Assembly: GCF_029543105.1 (NCBI RefSeq)
Contig: NZ_JARQXB010000024.1
Coordinates: 1-41,186 of the forward strand
DNA: 41,186 nucleotides
Direction of reading: 5' to 3'
From: Stenotrophomonas sp. HITSZ_GD
Lineage (GTDB): Bacteria > Pseudomonadota > Gammaproteobacteria > Xanthomonadales > Xanthomonadaceae
The notes under the pieces were generated by a model. The model was not told the origin of the DNA. It searched no databases and saw only the letters and a list, made by a program, of their open reading frames with translations. This document shows, piece after piece, positions 8,827 through 20,907 of the stretch (positions are counted from its first letter, which is position 1; every line of letters begins with the position of its first letter). Made by a program: the position numbers and the translations under genes.

Positions 8827-9588
8827 TCAATCGCGCACCAGGCCGCCGTCCACCACCAGGTTCTGCCCGGTCACCGCGCGCGACCATGGCGAGGCGAAGA
8901 ACAGCACCGCATCGGCGAATTCCGCCGGGGTGGTGACGCTGCGCAGCGGCGTGGCCGCGGCGATGTAGTCGAACACCGCCTCGGGCGTGGCCGCGCTCGC
9001 ATCGGTGGTGCGCAGCAGGCCGCCGGAGACCATGTTCACAGTGATGCCGTCCGGCCCGAGGTCGCCGGCCAGCGTGCGCGTCAGCGACAGCAGGGCGGCC
9101 TTGGCGGCGGTGTAGTCGTGGTAGGGCACCACGGGGTTCTGGAAGAGATTGGTGCCCACGTTCACCACGCGGCCGAAATGCCGCTCGCGCATGCCGGCCA
9201 GCGTGGCCTGCACGGTGTTGAGCGCGCCGCGCACGCTGCCCTCGAACTGCGCGGCGAAATCCGCCCAGCCGATGCTGTCCGGCCGCGCGCGTGCGTCGCC
9301 ATTGAAGGAGAAATCGGCCAGCGCGTTGTTGACCACCGTACTCACCGGTTGGCCGAAGTGCGCCTGCGCGCGGGCGACCAGCGCCTGGACCGCGGCCGGG
9401 TCGGTGACATCGGCGGCCAGCGCCAGGGCGTGGTCGCCCAGATCAGCGGCGAGCGCTTCGGCGGCCTCGCGGCTGCGGTGGTAATTGATCACGACCCGCG
9501 CGCCCTGGGCGGCGAAGGCGCGCGCGATGGCCTGGCCCAGGCCGCGCCCGGCACCGGTGACGAGAACGAGCTGCTGGTTGAGCTGCAT
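8827..9588 (-). CDS. SDR family oxidoreductase, 3-oxoacyl-ACP reductase-like
   Basis: A 253-residue short-chain dehydrogenase. The cofactor motif TGAGRGLGQAIA is followed by NYHRSREAAE, where the Arg/Ser suggests NADP(H), as in FabG. The catalytic Tyr-Lys is YTAAK in PYHDYTAAKAALLS. The position of the usual catalytic Ser reads VNVGTNLFQ, so Thr appears to replace Ser. The ending TGQNLVVDGG is the common FabG-like tail. The ATG at 9588 gives the expected N terminus (MQLNQQLVLVTGAG); upstream in-frame extension is rich in unlikely residues. It is divergent from the MOSC gene and convergent with the feo operon. Substrate unknown. Confidence 0.85.
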   Translation of the reverse strand: MQLNQQLVLVTGAGRGLGQAIARAFAAQGARVVINYHRSREAAEALAADLGDHALALAADVTDPAAVQALVARAQAHFGQPVSTVVNNALADFSFNGDARARPDSIGWADFAAQFEGSVRGALNTVQATLAGMRERHFGRVVNVGTNLFQNPVVPYHDYTAAKAALLSLTRTLAGDLGPDGITVNMVSGGLLRTTDASAATPEAVFDYIAAATPLRSVTTPAEFADAVLFFASPWSRAVTGQNLVVDGGLVRD

Positions 9589-9899
9589 GGAAGCATTCCA
9601 AGGGGGATGCGACAGCTTAAGGGCTTTTCCGGGACTCATCCGGGCACCGCAGGATGCGGCGCACGCGGGTGGGGCGTCGGTGATGCTGGCGTGCTTCAGG
9701 TGGATTGCCGGCATGGGCAGCGGGGCGGGAGTTCGCACGCACGGAGGCGGTCACGCAGCGCGTCTGCTGCACAGGCGCTGGCGGATGCGGGTCGGCGTGC
9801 CGTGCTCGGCCCAACGCCGAGCCGCAATCACGATGCACGCTGGCCAGGCGCGCGTCGGCCCGGCGGTCGCATAATCGGCTGTCAGCGTGGAGGAATGCG
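9589..9899. other. Divergent intergenic region (SDR / MOSC)
   Basis: 311 bp separate the two divergent starts. The ribosome site for the MOSC gene (GTGGAGGA) is at its right end. The rest has no clear promoter hexamers, palindromes or small ORF that I can support. Confidence 0.6.
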
Positions 9900-10589
9900 A
9901 TGGACGTGCGAATCGAACAGGTGCGGGTGGGCAAGGTCGTGGACTTCACCCGGCCTGGCAGCCGCAGCGCGATCGACAAGCGCCGGGTGGACGGGCCGGT
10001 GGCGGTGGGCGAGCTGGGCCTGGCCGGCGACGAACAGGGCGACCGGCGCGTGCATGGCGGCCCGGACAAGGCCATCCACCATTACCCGCATGATCACTAC
10101 GCGGCCTGGCGCGCGGCGCTGGGCGATCATCCGCTGCTCGCCGCCGGCGGCGCGTTCGGCGAGAACCTCTCCAGTAGCGGCCTGACCGAGGCCGACGTCT
10201 GCCTGGGCGATCGCTTCGCCCTGGGAACGGCGGTGGTGGAGGTCTCGCAACTGCGCCAGCCGTGCTGGAAGCTGTCCGATCGCTTCGGCGTGGCCGACAT
10301 GGCGCGGCGCGTGCAGGACACCGGGCGCACCGGCTGGTACTACCGGGTGCTGGCGCCGGGGCACGTGGCGGCAGGCGATGTCCTGGTGCTGAAGGCGCGG
10401 CCGCATCCGCATTGGCCGTTGGCCCGGTTGGCGGAGCTGCTGTACCGGCGCGGGGTCGAACCGGCCTTGCTGGAGGAGGTGTTGCGCCTGCCGCTGGTGC
10501 CCTCGTGGCGTACGCTCTTCGAGCGCCGCCTGGCACAGGGGCAGGTGGAGAGCTGGGACAAGCGCCTGCATGGCGCGACGCCGGGCTGA
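9900..10589 (+). CDS. MOSC domain-containing protein (YiiM-like)
   Basis: A 229-residue protein with a MOSC domain, which binds molybdenum cofactor or its sulfide via Cys. The segment [19 protein letters not shown] followed by [12 protein letters not shown] is the YiiM-type signature. [13 protein letters not shown] and [14 protein letters not shown] complete it, the Cys in QPCWK being the conserved sulfur carrier residue. The C-terminal third (from about residue 165) is the helical 3-alpha extension typical of YiiM. YiiM of E. coli reduces N-hydroxylated base analogues and amidoximes; a similar detoxifying role is inferred. The ATG at 9900 is preceded by a good GGAGGA. The dapB gene follows 54 bases later on the same strand. 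Confidence 0.88.
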   Translation: MDVRIEQVRVGKVVDFTRPGSRSAIDKRRVDGPVAVGELGLAGDEQGDRRVHGGPDKAIHHYPHDHYAAWRAALGDHPLLAAGGAFGENLSSSGLTEADVCLGDRFALGTAVVEVSQLRQPCWKLSDRFGVADMARRVQDTGRTGWYYRVLAPGHVAAGDVLVLKARPHPHWPLARLAELLYRRGVEPALLEEVLRLPLVPSWRTLFERRLAQGQVESWDKRLHGATPG

Positions 10590-10643
10590 CGCATGCACGC
10601 CGCAGGGCTTCCCAGTGTCTCTCCCAGCCGCTAGCCTGCGCCC

Positions 10644-11366
10644 ATGAATACGCCGACCGCCCCCCTCAAATTGCTGATCCACGGCGCCTCCGGGCGCATG
10701 GGCCAGGCCCTGTTGCGTCTGGCCGCCGAGGATCCCGCGCTGGCGGTCGTCGCTGCGGTGGTCGGGCGTGCGCCGTCGCAGCGGGTTGTCGACGGCGTGC
10801 CGCATTTCGCCGCCAGCGAGCTGGCGGGCGCGCCGCCCTTCGATGTCGCGGTGGACTTCAGCCTGCCGCAGGGCTTCTCGCCATTGCTGGCGCTGTGCGT
10901 GCAGCGGGGCGTGGCGCTGGTCTCCGGCACCACCGGGCTGGCGCCGGAGCAGCGCGAGGCGCTGGCCCAGGCCGCCGCGCAGATTCCGCTGGTGTGGGCA
11001 TCCAACTTCAGCCTCGGCGTCGCCGTGCTGGCCGACCTGGTCGAGCGTGCCGCCGGCACGTTGCCGGGTTGGGATTGCGACATCGTCGAATCGCACCACA
11101 TCCACAAGCAGGACGCCCCTTCGGGCACGGCGCTCACGTTGGGGGAGGCGGCCACCGGCAGCGGTGCGCAACCGCGTTTCGCCAGCCTGCGCGCCGGCGA
11201 TATCGTCGGCGAGCACCTGGTGCAGTTCACCGGCCTGGGCGAGCGCATCGAGCTGGTGCACCGTGCCACCAACCGCGACATCTTCGCGCGCGGCGCGCTG
11301 CATGCGGCCAAGCGGCTGCACGGCCGCGCGCCGGGGCTGTATCGCGTGCGCGATCTGCTTGGCTGA
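10644..11366 (+). CDS. dapB: 4-hydroxy-tetrahydrodipicolinate reductase
   Basis: A 240-residue enzyme of the diaminopimelate/lysine pathway, reducing the cyclic dipicolinate precursor with NAD(P)H. The N-terminal Rossmann motif is [11 protein letters not shown]. The strand end VDFS, the SGTTGL loop, the ASNFSLGV segment and the substrate/catalytic motif [16 protein letters not shown] are all intact. Length is slightly below E. coli DapB (273) owing to a shorter central region. It is the first gene of the dapB-carA-carB-greA-rpfE-recJ series on the plus strand, though 194 bp separate it from carA. Confidence 0.95.
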   Translation: MNTPTAPLKLLIHGASGRMGQALLRLAAEDPALAVVAAVVGRAPSQRVVDGVPHFAASELAGAPPFDVAVDFSLPQGFSPLLALCVQRGVALVSGTTGLAPEQREALAQAAAQIPLVWASNFSLGVAVLADLVERAAGTLPGWDCDIVESHHIHKQDAPSGTALTLGEAATGSGAQPRFASLRAGDIVGEHLVQFTGLGERIELVHRATNRDIFARGALHAAKRLHGRAPGLYRVRDLLG

Positions 11367-11560
11367 ACGCGGCGCACGCCACGCCGCGATGGAATAGCGG
11401 CATTCCGTATTCACACTGGCAGTGCCGGGCGCTTGCCGCTACAATTCCCGCTTGCCCGAACCTAGCGTCGGACCGGTCCCCAGCACCGCGTCCGCGCTTT
11501 GCTGCAACCGGATTTTGGCCGGTGCATCTCGGAGTCCCCCGCAGCCACAGCGAGATTCCC
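11367..11560 (+). promoter_or_regulatory. carA upstream region with candidate -10
   Basis: A TACAAT hexamer at 11440-11445 is a good sigma70-type -10, with no strong -35 at the ideal distance (TGGCAG at 11417-11422 is the best with 17-base spacing). It gives an untranslated leader of roughly 110 bases before the GTG start of carA. A small hairpin (GGAAT at 11391, ATTCC at 11402) after dapB may end the dapB transcript. The promoter call is tentative. Confidence 0.4.
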
Positions 11561-12691
11561 GTGACCCAACCCGCAATCCTTGTCCTCGAAGACGGCACCG
11601 TGTTCGAGGGTGAATCCGTAGGCGCCTCCGGGCTGTCGGTCGGCGAAGTGGTGTTCAACACCGCCATGACCGGCTACCAGGAAGTCGTCACCGACCCGTC
11701 CTACGCCCGCCAGCTGGTCACGCTGACCTACCCGCACATCGGCAACACCGGTTTCACCGACCAGGACGACGAGGCCCGCAAGGTCTGGTCGGCCGGCCTG
11801 ATCGTGCGCGACGTGCCGCGCCGCCCGAGCAACTGGCGCAGCCAGGCCTCGTTGCCGCAATGGCTGCAGGCGCGCGGCGTGGTCGCCATCTCCGGCATCG
11901 ACACCCGCAAGCTCACCCGCATCCTGCGCGAGAAGGGCGCCCAGAACGGCGCGCTGATGGCCGGCGACGACATCGACGTCGACAAGGCGCTGGAAGCGGC
12001 GCGCAAGTTCCCGGGCCTGAAGGGCATGGACCTGGCCAAGGTGGTCAGCACCGACAAGGCCTACCCGTGGACCGAGGGCCAGCTGGACCTGGACCGCAAT
12101 GAATTCGTCAACGCCGCGCCGAAGTACAAGGTCGTCGCCTACGACTACGGCGTGAAGCTCAACATCCTGCGCATGCTGGCCGAGCGCGGCTGCGAGGTCA
12201 CCGTGGTGCCGGCGCAGACCCCGGCGGCCGAGGTGCTGGCGCTCAAGCCCGATGGCGTGTTCCTCAGCAACGGCCCCGGCGACCCGGAACCGTGCGATTA
12301 CGCCATCGCCGCGATCAAGGAATTCGTCGCGCGCAAGGTCCCGACCTTCGGCATCTGCCTGGGCCACCAGCTGCTGGCGCTGGCCGCCGGCGCGAAGACC
12401 GTGAAGATGGGCCACGGCCACCACGGCGCCAACCACCCGGTGCAGGACCTGGACGATGGCCGGGTGATGATCACCTCGCAGAACCACGGTTTCGCGGTGG
12501 ACGAGGCGACCTTGCCGGCCAACGTGCGGGTGACGCACCGTTCGCTGTTCGACGGCACCAACCAGGGCATCGCGCTGACCGACGCGCCGGCCTTCAGCTT
12601 CCAGGGCCACCCGGAAGCTTCGCCGGGCCCGCGCGACGTGGCGCCGCTGTTCGACCGCTTCATCGCGCTGATCGGCGAGCACAAGGCGTGA
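11561..12691 (+). CDS. carA: Carbamoyl-phosphate synthase small subunit
   Basis: A 376-residue glutamine amidotransferase subunit that delivers ammonia to CarB for arginine and pyrimidine synthesis. The N-terminal domain contains the conserved [18 protein letters not shown] segment. The class I amidotransferase domain has the nucleophile Cys266 in FGICLGHQ and the His-Glu pair in [11 protein letters not shown]. The start is a GTG at 11561, since homology begins at [11 protein letters not shown]; no ATG lies at the right place. carB follows after 123 bp containing a very stable hairpin. Confidence 0.95.
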   Translation: MTQPAILVLEDGTVFEGESVGASGLSVGEVVFNTAMTGYQEVVTDPSYARQLVTLTYPHIGNTGFTDQDDEARKVWSAGLIVRDVPRRPSNWRSQASLPQWLQARGVVAISGIDTRKLTRILREKGAQNGALMAGDDIDVDKALEAARKFPGLKGMDLAKVVSTDKAYPWTEGQLDLDRNEFVNAAPKYKVVAYDYGVKLNILRMLAERGCEVTVVPAQTPAAEVLALKPDGVFLSNGPGDPEPCDYAIAAIKEFVARKVPTFGICLGHQLLALAAGAKTVKMGHGHHGANHPVQDLDDGRVMITSQNHGFAVDEATLPANVRVTHRSLFDGTNQGIALTDAPAFSFQGHPEASPGPRDVAPLFDRFIALIGEHKA

Positions 12692-12696
12692 GCGGC

Positions 12697-12725
12697 GGCC
12701 GGCGCGCGCCTGGCGCCCGCCGGCC
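12697..12725 (+). other. Very stable hairpin in the carA-carB gap
   Basis: Beginning five bases after the carA stop, an 8-bp stem (12697-12704 with 12718-12725), a single C-C mismatch and a 4-bp stem (12706-12709 with 12713-12716) close a CTG loop. No T tract follows. It may partly terminate transcription or protect the 3' end of carA mRNA. See also the findings. Confidence 0.65.
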
Positions 12726-12814
12726 CCCATCCCCCGTGCACCGTCCGCTGCTCCCCACCGATCCATCCTGACAGGCGGCCGCCGCCCCGCGACCGCCCAG
12801 ATCTCGAGAAGAAA

Positions 12815-16053
<3,239 letters not shown>

Positions 16054-16057
<4 letters not shown>

Positions 16058-16530
16058 GAGCCCCCATCACTGCCAAGGGCGCGCAGCGTCTGCGCGAGGA
16101 GCTCGATCACCTGAAGTCGGTCAAGCGCCCGAAGGTGATCACCGCGATCGCCGAGGCCCGCGAGCATGGCGACCTCAAGGAAAACGCCGAGTACCACGCC
16201 GCGCGCGAGGAACAGGGCTTCATCGAAGGCCGCATCAAGCAGCTGGAAGGCGAGCTGTCCCACGCCGAGGTGATCGACGTGACCAAGCTCGGCGCCGGCA
16301 GCAAGATCGTGTTCGGCGCCACCGTCACCCTGGCCGACGTGGAGACCGACGAGGAAAAGCGCTACCAGATCGTGGGTGACCTGGAAGCGGACATCAAGCA
16401 AGGGCTGATCGCGATCTCCTCGCCGCTGGCGCGGGCGCTGATCGGCAAGCTGGAAGGCGACAGCGTCACCATCGACGCACCCGCCGGCCAGCGCGAGTAC
16501 GAAGTGGTCAGCGTCGCCTACCTCGACTGA
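16054..16530 (+). CDS. greA: Transcript cleavage factor GreA
   Basis: A 158-residue protein, exactly the standard length. An N-terminal antiparallel coiled coil (about 1-75) carries the acidic tip in [17 protein letters not shown]. The C-terminal globular domain binds RNA polymerase. GreA stimulates cleavage of backtracked RNA to rescue stalled polymerase. Start ATG overlaps the carB stop (ATGA), and the rpfE-like gene begins three bases after the greA stop, so all are likely on one transcript. Confidence 0.96.
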
Positions 16531-16533
16531 CCG

Positions 16534-17454
16534 ATGGCCACGGCGACCCTGCTGTTGCCGGCCCGCGGCCGCCTGCCGGGCAAGCTGGCGGCCGATTCCG
16601 TCGCCCGGGCGTTGGCCCGGGCCGACCATCGCGCCGCCGACAGCGGCGAGCGCGCCCAGTTGTTGCGTCACTTCTCGATCACCCCGGCCACCTGGCCGGT
16701 GGCGGCGCTCACGCGCCAGCGCGATGCCGGCGATGCGGCCGGCGCCACCTGGCTGCGCGCCGATCCGGCCTACGTGGTGCCGGACATGCACGGTGCGCGG
16801 ATGATGGCGCACGGGGAGGCGATGGGCCTGGAGGCGGCCGACGCGGCCGCGCTGCTGCCCGACCTGCGCCCGCTGTTCGCCGATGCCGGCTTCGTGCTCG
16901 ACGCGCCGGACCCCTCGCGCTGGTACCTGCGCTTGTCCCCGCAGGCCGAGCTGCCGGATTTCGCCGAACCCGACGACGCGCTCGGCGACGACCTGTTCGC
17001 GCACCTGCCGCAAGGCGAGGCCGGCCGCCGCTGGCGTGCGCTGCTGACCGAATCGCAGGTGCTGCTGCACCAGCACGCCTGGAACCGCCAGCGCATCGCG
17101 CGTGGCAAGCCGGCGATCAACTCGCTGTGGTTCTGGGGCGGTAGCCGTTTGCCGGACGCCGTGAGCGCGCCTTACGGCCAGGTGCGCAGCCGCGAGCCGC
17201 TGTTGCGCGCGCTCGCGCAAGCTGCTGGCGTGGCGACCGATGCCGAAGGTGAAGTGGATGCGCTGGTGGACCTGCGCCATCTGCGCTCGCTGCAGCAGTT
17301 CAGCGACGACGTGGTGCAGCCGCTGATGCAGGCCATGCGTCGCGGCGAACTCGGTCGCCTCACGCTGGACTTCCAGGACGGCGAAGTGCTCTCGCTGTCG
17401 GCGCCCCAGCGCTGGCGCTTCTGGCGCCGCCCGTGGACCGGCCTGGCCGGATGA
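16534..17454 (+). CDS. rpfE: RpfE-like protein (phosphoglycerate-mutase-annotated family)
   Basis: A 306-residue protein without signal peptide or membrane helix. It belongs to the proteobacterial family often found beside recJ, recognised by NSLWFWGGS in the middle (about 190-198) and often loosely named as a cofactor-independent phosphoglycerate mutase. The start MATATLLLPARGRLPG is typical. In Xanthomonas the gene between greA and recJ is rpfE, whose loss affects exopolysaccharide and exoenzyme production; the symbol is given by this synteny. Its TGA overlaps the recJ ATG. Biochemical activity is not established, and the phosphatase-superfamily metal motifs are not clear to me here. Confidence 0.72.
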   Translation: MATATLLLPARGRLPGKLAADSVARALARADHRAADSGERAQLLRHFSITPATWPVAALTRQRDAGDAAGATWLRADPAYVVPDMHGARMMAHGEAMGLEAADAAALLPDLRPLFADAGFVLDAPDPSRWYLRLSPQAELPDFAEPDDALGDDLFAHLPQGEAGRRWRALLTESQVLLHQHAWNRQRIARGKPAINSLWFWGGSRLPDAVSAPYGQVRSREPLLRALAQAAGVATDAEGEVDALVDLRHLRSLQQFSDDVVQPLMQAMRRGELGRLTLDFQDGEVLSLSAPQRWRFWRRPWTGLAG

Positions 17455-19181
17455 AGGCAACGGCAAGGATCGTCCGCCGCGCGGCGGGCGTGGAAGGCGA
17501 GTGGCCCGACGATACGCTGCCGTTGCTGCGACGCCTGTACGCGGCACGTGGCGCGCGCGACATGCATGCCGCGCAGCCGAAGCTGGCCGGGCTGCTGCCG
17601 CCGTCGGCGCTGAGCAACATCGCACATGCCACCGCGTTGCTGGCCGATGCCATCGCCGCGCACCAGCGCATCCTCGTCGTCGGCGATTTCGATTGCGACG
17701 GCGCCACCGCCTGCGCGGTCGGCGTGCGCGGGCTGCGCATGCTCGGCGCCACCGACGTCCACCACGCGGTGCCCAATCGCATGGTGCACGGCTACGGCCT
17801 GTCGCCGGCGCTGGTCGAAGAGCTGGCCCCGCTGCGCCCCGACGTGCTGGTGACGGTTGACCACGGCATCGCCTGCCATGCCGGCATCGCCGCCGCGCGT
17901 GCGCGCGGCTGGACGGTGCTGGTCACCGACCACCACCTGCCGGGCGAACAGCTGCCGCCCGCGCATGCCATCGTCGATCCGAACCTCGCCGGCGATGGTT
18001 TCCCGAGCAAGGCGTTGGCCGGCGTCGGCGTGATCTTCTACGTGCTGCTTGCGCTGCGTGCCGAACTGCGCGGCCGTGGCGCCTTTGCCGATGCCGGGCC
18101 GGACCTGGGCGAGCTGCTCGACCTGGTGGCCGTCGGTACGGTGGCCGACCTCGTGCCGCTGGACGTGAACAACCGTGCGCTGGTGCTGGCCGGGCTGCGA
18201 CGCCTGCGCCAGGGCAAAGGCTGCATCGGCCTGCGCGCCTTGATCGAAGCCAGCGGGCGCGATGCCGCGCGGCTTACGGCCAGCGACATCGGCTACGCGC
18301 TGGCGCCGCGGCTCAACGCCGCCGGCCGCCTGGAGGACATGGCGCTGGGCATCGAGTTGCTGCTGTGCGAGCAACCGCAGCGGGCGCGGGAGATAGCCGC
18401 GCTGCTGGAGGAGATCAACGCCGAGCGCCGCGCGGTGCAGCAGGCGATGACCGACGAGGCCGAGACGGCAGTGGCGCGCGCCCTGTTGCAGGCCGAGGGG
18501 CAGGCGCCGCTCGCCGCGTGCCTGTTCGATGCGCAATGGCATCCGGGCGTGATCGGCCTGGTGGCCTCGCGGATGAAGGACCGGCTGCATCGCCCGGTGG
18601 TGGCGTTCGCACCGGCCGAACCAGGCGCCGAACTGCTGCGCGGCTCGGCGCGCTCGATCGCCGGCCTGCACATGCGCGACGTGCTGGCGGCCATCGATGC
18701 GCGGCATCCCGGCCTCATCGAGCGCTTCGGCGGGCACGCGATGGCGGCCGGCCTGAGCCTGCCGCGCGCCGCGCTGCCCGCGTTCGGCGAGGCGCTGCTG
18801 GCGCAGGTGGAGCGGCTGGTCGATCCGTCCACGCTGCACGCCGAACTGCTCAGCGATGGCGAACTGGCGCCGCACGAGTTCGACTGGCGCCACGCCGAGG
18901 CTTTGCAGATGGCTGGCCCATGGGGGCAGGCGTTCCCCGAGCCCTTGTTCGACGGCGTGTTCGACGTGGTGCAGTGGCGGCCGTTGAAGGAGCGCCATGT
19001 GCGCTACACCTTGCGCCTGGCGGGGTTGCCGGCGCCCGTCAACGCGATCCACTTCGGCGGCTGGCGCGGCCAGCCGCCACCGCCACGCATGCATCTGGCC
19101 TACCGCCTGGTGCGCGACGACTACCGTGGCGGCGAGGCGATCCAGCTCATCGTCGAGCATGGCGAACCCGCCGGCGCGTAG
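17451..19181 (+). CDS. recJ: Single-stranded-DNA-specific exonuclease RecJ
   Basis: A 576-residue DHH-family 5'-3' exonuclease used in recombination and mismatch repair. The DHH motifs are visible: GDFDCDGATA (about 78-87), TVDHGI, TDHHLP and VAVGTVADLVPL. The DHHA1 domain carries ERFGGHAMAAGLSL, and an OB-like C-terminal part follows. All metal-binding Asp/His positions appear intact. The chosen ATG at 17451 overlaps the rpfE stop (ATGA); an earlier in-frame start at 17433 would overlap more and lacks support. It is the last gene of the carA-greA series. Confidence 0.95.
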   Translation: MKATARIVRRAAGVEGEWPDDTLPLLRRLYAARGARDMHAAQPKLAGLLPPSALSNIAHATALLADAIAAHQRILVVGDFDCDGATACAVGVRGLRMLGATDVHHAVPNRMVHGYGLSPALVEELAPLRPDVLVTVDHGIACHAGIAAARARGWTVLVTDHHLPGEQLPPAHAIVDPNLAGDGFPSKALAGVGVIFYVLLALRAELRGRGAFADAGPDLGELLDLVAVGTVADLVPLDVNNRALVLAGLRRLRQGKGCIGLRALIEASGRDAARLTASDIGYALAPRLNAAGRLEDMALGIELLLCEQPQRAREIAALLEEINAERRAVQQAMTDEAETAVARALLQAEGQAPLAACLFDAQWHPGVIGLVASRMKDRLHRPVVAFAPAEPGAELLRGSARSIAGLHMRDVLAAIDARHPGLIERFGGHAMAAGLSLPRAALPAFGEALLAQVERLVDPSTLHAELLSDGELAPHEFDWRHAEALQMAGPWGQAFPEPLFDGVFDVVQWRPLKERHVRYTLRLAGLPAPVNAIHFGGWRGQPPPPRMHLAYRLVRDDYRGGEAIQLIVEHGEPAGA

Positions 19182-19275
19182 GCGCTTTCGGCGTGGCAGG
19201 GGTGCGAAGCGTCCAATATCCGGCGCGGTGAGGCCTCACTAGATTGCCCGTTCCTTCAAAACCACGGGTAGTTCG

Positions 19276-20049
19276 ATGCTTCGCAAGTGTGTTCCCGCCG
19301 CGCTCGCCGCGGCCATGGTCGTTTCCTTTCCGGCGCTGGCGCAGGACGCGCCGGCCAGTGCGGCGGGCTGGACCGGCAGCGGCGAACTGGGCCTGACCAG
19401 CGCCAGCGGCAATACGCGCGCGCAAAACATCAACGCCGCGTTGTCCGCCGGCCTCGACGACGGGCGCTGGCACCACGATGCCTCGGTGTTCTGGCTGCGC
19501 AACCGCGGCGAGGTGGAGGTCGACCGCAACCTGGACGGCGTGCCGGAATCAGAGATGGAGGACACCGCCAACCGCTACGGCCTGGCGTTCTCCTCGGCCT
19601 TCGACCTGGACAAGCGCAGCTATCTCGTCGGCTCGCTGCGCTATGACCATGACAACTTCGCCAGCTACCTCTGGCACGGCGTGGCGGCGGCCAGCTATGG
19701 CTACCGCTGGCTGGACGACGACCGCCTGCGCCTGGTCACCGAGATCGGCCCTGGCTTCCGCCGCAGCCACGATGCTTCCAGCGGCGCGGTGGAGAACGAA
19801 GGCATCGTGCGCGGACTGGCCGATTTCGGCTGGCAGCTCAACGACAGCACGCGCCTGCTGGACACCTTCCTGGTGGAATCCGGCCGCCTGAACACCTTCG
19901 TGCAGAACGACCTGGGCCTGCAGGTCTCGATGACCCAGGCGCTGGCGCTCAAGGTGGGTTACCAGGTCCGCTACAACAGCGATGTCGATCCGGGCTTCAA
20001 GAAGACCGATACGGTGACCATGTTGAACCTGGTCTACTCGGTGAAGTGA
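19276..20049 (+). CDS. DUF481 outer-membrane beta-barrel protein (YdiY-like)
   Basis: A 257-residue exported protein. Its signal peptide has a positive start (MLRK), a hydrophobic core and an ALA cleavage site after residue 22. The mature part is dominated by alternating beta strands such as GWTGSGELGLTSASGNT, where the TSGNT-like start is typical of DUF481 proteins, and ends with the aromatic-rich TMLNLVYSVK expected of a barrel C terminus. Homologues are called salt-induced outer-membrane proteins, but their role is unclear. It follows recJ by 94 bp and may have its own promoter. It converges with the amidotransferase-like gene, with only 16 bp between the two stops. Confidence 0.88.
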   Translation: MLRKCVPAALAAAMVVSFPALAQDAPASAAGWTGSGELGLTSASGNTRAQNINAALSAGLDDGRWHHDASVFWLRNRGEVEVDRNLDGVPESEMEDTANRYGLAFSSAFDLDKRSYLVGSLRYDHDNFASYLWHGVAAASYGYRWLDDDRLRLVTEIGPGFRRSHDASSGAVENEGIVRGLADFGWQLNDSTRLLDTFLVESGRLNTFVQNDLGLQVSMTQALALKVGYQVRYNSDVDPGFKKTDTVTMLNLVYSVK

Positions 20050-20065
20050 AGCCAGCGGGGCCGGC

Positions 20066-20821
20066 TCAGTCCCAGGGCTCGGCCGGCTCCGGCGGTGGGC
20101 TTTCCTGTCCATCGAGATCGTCCAGCCAGCGCGTCATGACTGCATGGCAGGCGTGGCGCATGCGCTGCAGCTGCTCGGTGGCCTGGGCGTGTAGCGCGTC
20201 GCGCGCTATCCCCGCCACGGTCAGGGCGGTCTGCAATGCCTGCAGTTGGGTGTGGAGGTAGTCATGGTCCGCCTCCATGTGGAATTGCAGGCCGAGCGTG
20301 GCCCGCCCATGACGGTAGGCCTGCGTCGCGCACGCGGGCGTCGTGGCCAGCGTCTCGAACCCCGGCGGCAACGCGGCCTCATGGCCATGCCAATGCACGA
20401 CCGGCGTGGTGTGCCCGAGGGGCGCCAGGCAGGAGCGCTTGCCCGCTTCGGTCAGCCGCACGGGCGCCACGCAGATCTCCGGCCGGGGCAGGGCCCGGAT
20501 ATCGCCGCCCAGCGCGTGCGCGATGAGCTGCGCCCCGAAGTCGATGCCGAGCAACGGCAGGCCGTAGTGCGCACGCGCGCGGATCAGGTCGATGACCTCG
20601 CGCGGCAGGCGCGTCTGCGCGAGATCCGCGCGCAGCGGCAGGTGGCCGATGACCACCAGGATGTCCACCTCCAGCGGGTCGATGGACCGTACCCGTTCGG
20701 CCGAGAGCGGGGCGTAGCGCGTGCGATAGCCGCGGCTTTCGAGGATGGGACGCAACGACCCCATGCTGTCGTCCGAAACGCGGCGCAATGCGACGGCGGT
20801 CCGAGAGGCGCGCGGCTTCAT
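20066..20821 (-). CDS. Class I amidotransferase-like protein with Asp at the nucleophile position
   Basis: A 251-residue protein with the class I glutamine amidotransferase fold. The nucleophile elbow, normally GICxGxQ, reads LGIDFGAQLIAHALGG, with Asp94 where the catalytic Cys should be; the codon is GAC, two base changes from TGC. The His-Glu pair is kept (FHMEAD, His181 and Glu183). The N-terminal part shows VVIGH in place of the usual GGP loop. It should therefore lack glutaminase activity and may bind glutamine-like ligands or act as a regulatory pseudoenzyme. It is the last of four minus-strand genes headed by a BvgA/BvgS-like phosphorelay. No partner synthetase is nearby. Confidence 0.82.
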   Translation of the reverse strand: MKPRASRTAVALRRVSDDSMGSLRPILESRGYRTRYAPLSAERVRSIDPLEVDILVVIGHLPLRADLAQTRLPREVIDLIRARAHYGLPLLGIDFGAQLIAHALGGDIRALPRPEICVAPVRLTEAGKRSCLAPLGHTTPVVHWHGHEAALPPGFETLATTPACATQAYRHGRATLGLQFHMEADHDYLHTQLQALQTALTVAGIARDALHAQATEQLQRMRHACHAVMTRWLDDLDGQESPPPEPAEPWD

Positions 20822-20907
20822 GCGCGCTCCGCCGGCTCATGCACCGTGCGGGCGCGAGCGTTTGGGCATGCGGGCGGGAGAGGGACGATCGCGCTCACAT
20901 CGGGGCG

